Shown here: piece after piece, positions 25,401 through 34,400 of the stretch
How the letters are laid out: each line of letters starts with the position of its first letter
Position numbering within the stretch: position 1 is the first letter of the stretch
Source: Paracentrotus lividus
Taxonomy: Eukaryota > Echinodermata > Echinoidea > Camarodonta > Echinidae
NCBI GenBank assembly: GCA_940671915.1
Contig: CALNVZ010003435.1
Span: 3,367,525 to 3,431,524 of the forward strand
DNA length: 64,000 bases
Reading direction: 5' to 3'
Notes under the pieces: generated by a model
What the model saw: the letters and a program-made list of their open reading frames with translations, nothing else
What the model was told of the DNA's origin: nothing
The model's database searches: none
Position numbers and translations under genes: made by a program

Positions 25401-28400
25401 ATGTAAATGACTTAGCATCAAAATGTATTTTCAGACAGAATGTTGAAGAAAACAAATTGTGATATACTTTTAAATTTTAGCTAAAATTTGAGCCAAAAGC
25501 ACACACCTCTCTATAATATACAGTACAAACATATGAAGCACATACCCCCGGTAGGATAAAAGGTAACACTCAATATTGAAGTGAAAATAGTTGATCTCTC
25601 CATTCTTTAACACAGAAGTTATACAACAATGCAACGTTACATCATTCAAAAAGTTCCATTTAATAACAAATTAAATTGGCAGATTGGTGACAAGACTGAA
25701 AAGCAATGAAGAAGTGAGCAAAATCAATATTCGGCATACCCCTAGGGTGTGAAATCCTGATTATGAGTGAATGTTTAAAACAAATACTTTGCTGTCAAAG
25801 ATAAACGAGAGAAAGGAATTTATGAAATGTACATGGGTTACAGATACAATTAATAATCAATTAATATTTTATCACTTACTTATTGTATGAGTCTCTATGG
25901 TCAATAGCAACCTTCTTGATGAGTTCTAACATCAGATTGTGTGGATGACTCTTATATGTACTAGCACTGGGATACACCAGACCAACCGCAATGAGCTTCT
26001 CTGCAGATTCAAAGAAAAGACAATGAATCTTTGATTCCAAAACATTCATGTAAACAATACAAATGAGATATATACATTCAATTTTCCTTTGTTTGCGGTT
26101 GTTGTTTGTTTTTTTGGTGGGGAAGGGGGAAATTGTTGCTGTTAAGTTGAAGTATTAAAGTAAAACGGTATGAAAATATTATCTGGAAAATCTATCAATT
26201 CAAAACTATTTCCTTGACAAGAAAATCAAACTGGATAATAATTCTTATTTAAGTCATCTCTAATACCTCAGTGACACTAGCAAGACTGACTAAAAAAGAT
26301 CAATCTACTGAACCACAGATCATATGACACCAGATAATCAATAATTTGTTGGTTTGAAGTCAGTCTGGATTAGTCTCATCAGGGTTCTCTTCTACGGTAT
26401 AAGCCAAAATTTTCACAAATAGATGTTTTCGCGATTTTAGACTAGATGGGAAACTAGTTTAGTGGCCAAGTATGTAGCGCTTTAGCTTATCAGGTACCCA
26501 CTTGCATCTGGGGGGAGTCAAGCAAATGTAGATAGAATGCCTTGCCCAGGGACATAAGTGCCATCCCAGGGATCAAACCCACGACCTTATGAGGAGATGA
26601 GATGTGATTACGGTATTTTGAAAAAGAAAGCTTGGCCCGAATTCTCAAAGGTAGTGTTTAAAACCGTGGACTGAAACCATGGATTATGTCAATTTTGTTA
26701 AAATTACGCTCATTTTCAGCGCGGATATTGAGAAAGGTCCAATATGAATGAGAAAATTTGTCACAGCATGCTACATTTATGCCTGTCGCTATGGTTTTAG
26801 CATAATGAACCTGCAATTTTGAATTAAGGAGTCCACTGCGTGTTGAGTCTACTGTTTATTTAAATTAATTTCAATACGCAGTAGACTTAACCATATCAAC
26901 AGGCGCAAATGTAGCGCGCTGTGACAAATTCGCGCATTCATACTGGAATGTTCTCAATGTCCGCGCTGAAAATAAACATAATTTTAACCCAAAATTTGCA
27001 TAATCCATGGTTTCAGTCCATAGTTTCAAAACCATTTTCGAGAATACAGGCACTTGTGATTCACCTACCTGTCCTACCAATAGGATTGATATTATCATTT
27101 CCAATCCTGAGGAATGCTGGAAACATTTCTAATCCCATCCACTCTGATAGATGCTCCTCTGAAAGACTTCCTTCTGGTGCTATATAAGGCAAACAAGTAA
27201 TAATGGGGTATTTTAATCACAAATTGAATTTTGAGGACTCCTTTTATTAGGCGATTTTATCTTAAGTGGGATGTAGTAGCAAGAAAATATCTGTGGAAAA
27301 TGTCAAATCAGTGTTGAAAATCATTATTTAATACATAAACATTGAATCATAATACTAAGATATAGAACTACATAATATTATACACACATACTTCCTCAAT
27401 CAAGCTAAATAATACCCAAACTGTAATTGAGATAAAACATTCCATTTTGAGATGCCTTGCTTTAAAAATTCACTATATTGCATTTGCAGTCAACTATGCA
27501 TAGATGAAACTGTAATGACAATTTATAGATATCCATATGTTTTAATACCATCCCAGTACAGTCCATATCCATTACAATAAGGTGAATAGATGCAACAATA
27601 TTTTATCATAGTGATGCCATTCTTCTGCTCTCAATTCATCCAAACCCATGTTGTCAAACTTCAGCATAATAAGATTTCATTATAGTAAGCTAATTTGCTT
27701 AGTCCCATGACCTGGTTTAACAGGAGTGGGCTGTAACATATTTAATTTATTGATCTGTTAAAATGGAAAATTCCCCTAGTATATAAGGGGGATTTCCCCA
27801 TGATCTCACAGGTTAGAACACTGACCTTCATATTGATAGTGAAGATTATCCTTGAATACCATAACTGCTGGTACATTGTCTGGTCTCATATCTTCTGGTA
27901 TAACGTTAGGTTTTACATGATAATAGAAGGCATCTAGAATACGCTTATCAGCTACTTTTGAGAATAACGTCTGTAAAGTAAGAAGCAACGGGATAAAATT
28001 GTTACAAAATAAAACTAATCAATATGCATACATGTTTTGTGTGATAGATAGATTGATTGATTGATTTAAATTAAATTTCCTTCAAAACGCACATTCCATT
28101 TTTTTTCCCCACAATGTTTCTTTGAATGCATAGCATTCTTGAGCATATTTTTTTATATCACATTACAAAAACTGCAGGTAAAGTCAAACTTGTAAATGAG
28201 TTGGAAATGCAAGCTTTCAAATTAAACAAAAGAATTAATAGCCAGTCCATAATACTCTTACAGATTAGCTTATAATTAATTTCCATTAATTCACCAACGA
28301 CCTTCATCACATAATCTGTCTCGAAATTGGAATAAAATTTAATAGCATAAAAATTACCAATGAAAAAAAAGTGAAGGGATATTCTCATCCCTGCCTATTA

Positions 28401-31400
28401 TAGTAGGCATACTTTAATTATAACTTTGTTTTGTTTAAAAATATTACTGGATGTTGCAAGAATATATTTCACACATTTTGGAAAAGTTACATGAAATTTA
28501 TATGAAACTAGGAGCATGGGTGTACTTACTGCTAATTCACTTGTAGTATCTTCTGCAACTACCACAAAGAATACAGCTTTGCTCTGCCTGTACTGTTGAA
28601 GACTATTAGAACTTGTGAGTTGTTTTACAGCTGGCCTAAAAATATCAGTAAAAATATGTATTTATAGACTATGGCCAGAATTGGTAAGAAAAACTCAATT
28701 ACATAACAGGAAATTTAATTCAAAAATACAAAGTCATTGTGATATAATGAGCTGCATGGTACTCTATAATTAGGATCGTGAAACTGTATTCATGGTTTTA
28801 TCATGTCTTTTGAAGATAAAAACTATTTTCGTTTTCTAGACAGTTGCCAAATATCCACTCTCTACTGATCAAGCAAACACAGTGACATCAAAACATTTGT
28901 TGATAAAAATATGATAAAAATAATTTTTTAATGTAGCATTTTCATACAATTGAAGATAAATTATGTTATCTGATAAGAAATAATTATCAAAAGGGAAGGA
29001 AACCTTAGGAATTTATTAAATTGTACAAAAACAGGAAAATCAAAGAAGCTGATCAATAAAAATTTGAGAAAAAATGAATGAATAATAAGAAAGTTATGAG
29101 CATTTGAATGTTGTGATCACTACTGGTATGGGGATCCTCACATTGGCAACAGGCCCAAGATGTGTGATGTCATACATGAACAACTTCCCCATTACTTTTG
29201 TATATATTTCACTCAAATTGTTTTTTTTTATTAATTCCATTAAAAGATCTGAGATTCTTTTCATGGGAGGACATGTAATACAAGTTCACAAAATATAATC
29301 ATGTGTGAAGAGTCTGTACTACCATTAGATTGAGGAAAAAGAAGAATTTTTGGTCTTTTTTTTGTATGTCATATGGGAGAGTTGTTCATGTGTGACATCA
29401 CACATCTTGGGCCTGTTGCCAGTGTGAGGATCTCCATAGCGTTAGTGATCACAACATTCAAATGCACCTAACTTTCTTATTATTTATTCAATTTTTCTCA
29501 AACTTTCTTTAATCTGTTTCTTTGATTTTTTTTGTTTCATACAATTCAACTGAATCCTAGGGTTTCATTCTCCTTTAATCCTTTTTGTACCACTTATTAT
29601 TACAAGTTACAGCTCCACAACTTACCCTTGTGCTTTTACAGCAAAATCAATAATATCTTGAGATGTCCTTCCACCAGTGTGTGTAAATACCTTTTCTCCT
29701 TCAATACTGTCACAAAATAGTTTATCAGAGAGTTTTAAAATCTTCATTTGAAATGTAAAAACACTTTAAAGACAGGGCTGCTAACTGTCATTATAACACA
29801 TCAGGGGAGCATTTCATCAAAGGACTTGTTAGATATTTTATCCGACAAATTTGCTCTCAGCCAATCAGATGCAAGCATTTTAGTAGCTAATAACAGTTTG
29901 TTGGATAAAACGTCTGACAAGTCCTTTCATGAAATGCCCCCCTGTACATGTATATCAAAATATTATCAAGATTGTGAAAACTGTATTGAGATGAAGAAAT
30001 CTGTATTGTCATCTAATGAGCAATAGAAAAACATATCAACCAGAACTTTGAAATTATTGTCAGTAGATTAGCTAACCTGGGAGGGTGGTAGATGCAGATT
30101 GGGAAATAATCATTATACCAAATCATATGGGAGCTTAATATGATTTGGACCAATAATCATTTTCCATGCTGTAGTTTGAAATCAGTGTTTTGAATAAAGC
30201 CTTCATACTAAAATCAGTTCTAGAGCTCTGTAAAGAGAAGTTAAATCTTGAAGGAAATTCCATACTTACTACTTGATGGTTGGAAAACCCTTAACATCAT
30301 ACAAATCCATCAGCTCTGAAATAAGATTAAAATGAGAGAAATCTTACATGTAGGGGAACTATAAATAATACCTTACATGTTATATTCCTTATTTGCTTTC
30401 CAACATAATTTCCCTTTTAATAGTTCAACCAGACATAACATTTTGCTTTGTTTCTTGTTGTTGATTTTATTCGTTTTTTGTTTTTATTCTGAGGAAGGTC
30501 TCTAAAGCATATATATCTCAAGATGCCTGGTTAAAAATCATATCATGTGAATAATAAACAATCCATTTTCTCCTCAATAATATAGTGATATTGATTGACT
30601 GGCATGCAGAAAAGTGTCCATTCTATTTGGAGAAAAATAAATAAGCTATTAATATTTCATAGGTAAAATAATTCTTTCAACTCAACATTGAGTAACTACA
30701 AAACATCACTTGTTTCTTTATGTAAATTTTTTACAAGGAACTTATTTCCCAACATCTTCCATCTAATAATTCACGATGGAATTTGGGATGGTTTGTCATC
30801 AATCAATAAATCCATCCATCCCTCAATAAATCATCAATTATAGCAAGGAATATTACTTACTTTCATAACATGTTAGGACTATATCTAATCTGGCAAAATG
30901 GAACTTGGAATGTTTTTTTTTCCAGTCAATCAATAAACAGTTATGCAGAGAGGTATAGAGTACTGAAGTGTTGACGTCATAATCACCCATTGTCCCAGTT
31001 ACTGGTTCTAAACAAAAGAGCCCGTGCATGAGATTTAGCCTAAATGCGGTCCAGCAATGGACTAGACTCGGGCATATAAACAAATAGGTTTCGATGCGAT
31101 CATGTTGCTATTGTTCAAAACAAGACTCTTTTTTTTTTTTAGAACCAGCAACCATGACAACACCACCATTATTACATCACACTTCGGTACTCTAAACATA
31201 AGTTTATTACTTACTTCCATAGCGTGTTCCATCTAATCTTGCTACATGAAGTCTGGGATGGTTTTTCATCATCTGAATCCCAACATCTGCCCAGACTGGC
31301 TTCAACTTTTGACAGTGGCCGCACCATGGTGCATAAAACTGAGTTGAAATGAAATAATCACAGGAAAATAAAAGACATTGTTTGACTGCAACCAATAGCT

Positions 31401-34400
31401 GAATTGTGAAATTTTTAAAGGTAAAAGAAACACACACAAATGCTAATAACATTCAAGGAATATTTTAGGAATTCATATAAATGAACGGATGCCATAATAA
31501 TAAGAAGACTAAGTCATTAATATAGCGCCATCTGTCTAGTTAAACTAATCCAAGGCTAGGCGCATTGTAAAACAAGAAAAATAAATGAGATTTGATAAAA
31601 CTCGAAAGAATATTATCACTAAGACAAAATGTGAAAATTCAATCATGGACAAAATATCATAACAAGATTGCCTTTGCTAGTATGCTCAGAAGGATATTGC
31701 ACCAATTCAGTGCATATCAAATAAAATGTTTTAGAAGGAACAAAAGGTTTTTGTGCAATTTTGGCTTAGATTCTTGTTGCCCATTATCTAGTATACGTAT
31801 AACTTTGTATTACGAAAAGCAAATTATTAAAAATAAATTTAAGTGTATCAGAAAGAAGCTTTTGGCTTTAATTTGATACCAAATACACATCACATCTGAG
31901 AAAGATTTCAATGATTTTTACCCGCTTGTACCACTTTTTTTATACAGAAGGTATAGTTCTATAAACTTTCTTACACGTACATGTAAAAATGTCCAAATGA
32001 GGCTACAGTACTGTTACTCATGCATTAAGTTTGAATAAAGCTAATAATACTTAATAGCATACCTCAACAAGCCACTTTCCATGGTCTTTAGCATCCATAA
32101 ACCTGAAAACAAATTGAAACCAAAAACTCAGAATAAACAATGAGATGATATATGCTTGGGATATGTTTTTGATCAAAAATAACTACATAGTGTGTGAACC
32201 TTAATGGTATGCATCTCCTCTTTAGAGACATTTCTGTATTACAAGTTTAGAGAATATCTGAAACCAGCGGCGTAAATCCGTGTCGAGGAGTGGGGGGATG
32301 AGCGAAATAAATTGCCAACTTGTCGCGATCTTGTTTAGCATGCACAAGGAAAGTTATTAATACCCATATTAGTGGCAGTGCCGGATTTGAGAGGAAGGGA
32401 GTGTGAATAGAATTTGTCTTTGAATGTATGCTTCTAGCTTCAGTGGCTGCCTTGATTACTGTTCATTTTAGTAATGGAAAAACTAATGCGAGCGCGAAGC
32501 GCGAGCCGAAAATTTTAGCTAAAAGTTGGAGATATTTGACTATTTTGATTTGGGCATTATAGTTCCTAAGTAGTATCAGCGAGCGCGAAGCGCGAGCCGA
32601 AAATTTTAAGCTGAAATTGGATATGTTTGTGCATTAAAGGTCCTATATAGTATCTGCGAGCGCGAAAAAATAAAAAAAAACGCAAAACAAAAATATGTGG
32701 TAGAGGCAGAATTGGATTTGAAAGTGGGGTCTCGATAAAAAGTGCACTTTTTCTGAAAGGGAGACACTTTAGATAAGATGAGGCATAGATCTACAGAGAA
32801 ATTTATTCGGAGAGCGAGGAGATACGAAGAAAAGTTGTCTTGAATGTATTCTTTAAAGAATCATAATGGCTGCCTTGATTTAAGTTTATTTTAGTAATTG
32901 AAAAGTGATTCGAGCGCGAAGCACGAGTTGAAAATTTTGAGGTTAAGGTTTGAGATATTTGTGCATTGTAGTTCCTATTTACTATCAGCGAGCGCATAGC
33001 GCGAGGCGAAAATTTTAAGCTGAAATTGAATTATTTGTGCATTAAAGGTCCTGTATATATAGTATCCGCGAGCTCGATAAACAAAAAACAAAACAGAACA
33101 AAAAATACACAGTAGAAGTGGCGTAACGGATTTGAAAGTGGGGTCTCTATGGGAAAAAGGGCACTTTTTCTAAAAAAAAAAAAAAAAAAAAGAGGGGGGG
33201 GACACTTTAGATCAGAGGCATATATAGACCTAAAGAAAAATGTATTCGAAGAGGGAGGGGGTACGAAGAAAATTTGTCTTTGAATGTATGCTTTTAAGAG
33301 TCATAATGGTCATGATGGTAGCCTTGATTCCTGTTCATTTTAGTTTGCGAGCGCAAAGCGCGAGCCCAATTAATGTTTAAGCTAAAAATTGGAGATTATA
33401 AATCCTATTTAGTATCAACGAGAGAGAAGCGCGAGCAGAAAATAATTTAGTTTCCATTTAGAAGATACATTTGACATGCTTTGTTAAAAAACAGCGATAG
33501 AAAACGAATCCACAATCTTTGCTATGAAAATTTTGTGGGCTGCAGGCCCAATTAATAAGCCCTCCACCAACCTAGCCCGCACACAACTACATTAATGTTT
33601 TTGATTGTCAACAACAGTGAACACCCTTTCCTAAGGTTTGTCCCCAGACGAGGACAGGGGTGTATTGGGTTTTGACAGACGTGTATCAATCAGATACATT
33701 GGATCCAACCTTGTTTTTATACTTAGGTTATTGTTTGTTACTTAGTGTGAGGTCGCATAGCATAGCGACCGAGCAGAAAAATTTGGGGGTTTTGGAGTAT
33801 AAAAGAGGCATTTTAGAGTATTGAGAGCGCTATTTTAGCCAATAACACAATTATCTAGTGTTGTTTTTTTTTCTTTTCATTTTTTTCTTGAAAACTGGGG
33901 GGGGGGGGGGGGATGTTTGTACAGGGCATCCCCCCCCCCCCTCCTCAAAATCTGGGAGGGATGTATCCCCCCATTCCCCCCGGGATTTACGCCCGTGTCT
34001 GAAACATTATTCCTTTAAAAACAATCCATCACTACGGGTTTAAAAATGCTACCCTTTTCTCATAATGATTTATTTATTAACTGTTTCTTTAAAATACATT
34101 TTAGAATTTATTTATTATGTCCATTTCATCCTTGAGAACAGACATGTATTTGGGAGAAAACAAACATGGAAAGTAACTTATTCTAAACCAATTCATTCAA
34201 AATCTTAAGTGAAATTATACTTCAAGTCAGGAAGTTGTTTGATTTTTACTAGTTTCAATTTGGACTGTGGAAAATACTAAAAATATGTACTGATTGGAGG
34301 GGGCAAAATGTAAAATATGCAGAAGTAAGTTTCCAAAAGCAAAAAAATATATATATAATAAAATAAAATAATTGATAAGAAATAAAACAAAAAATGATAG

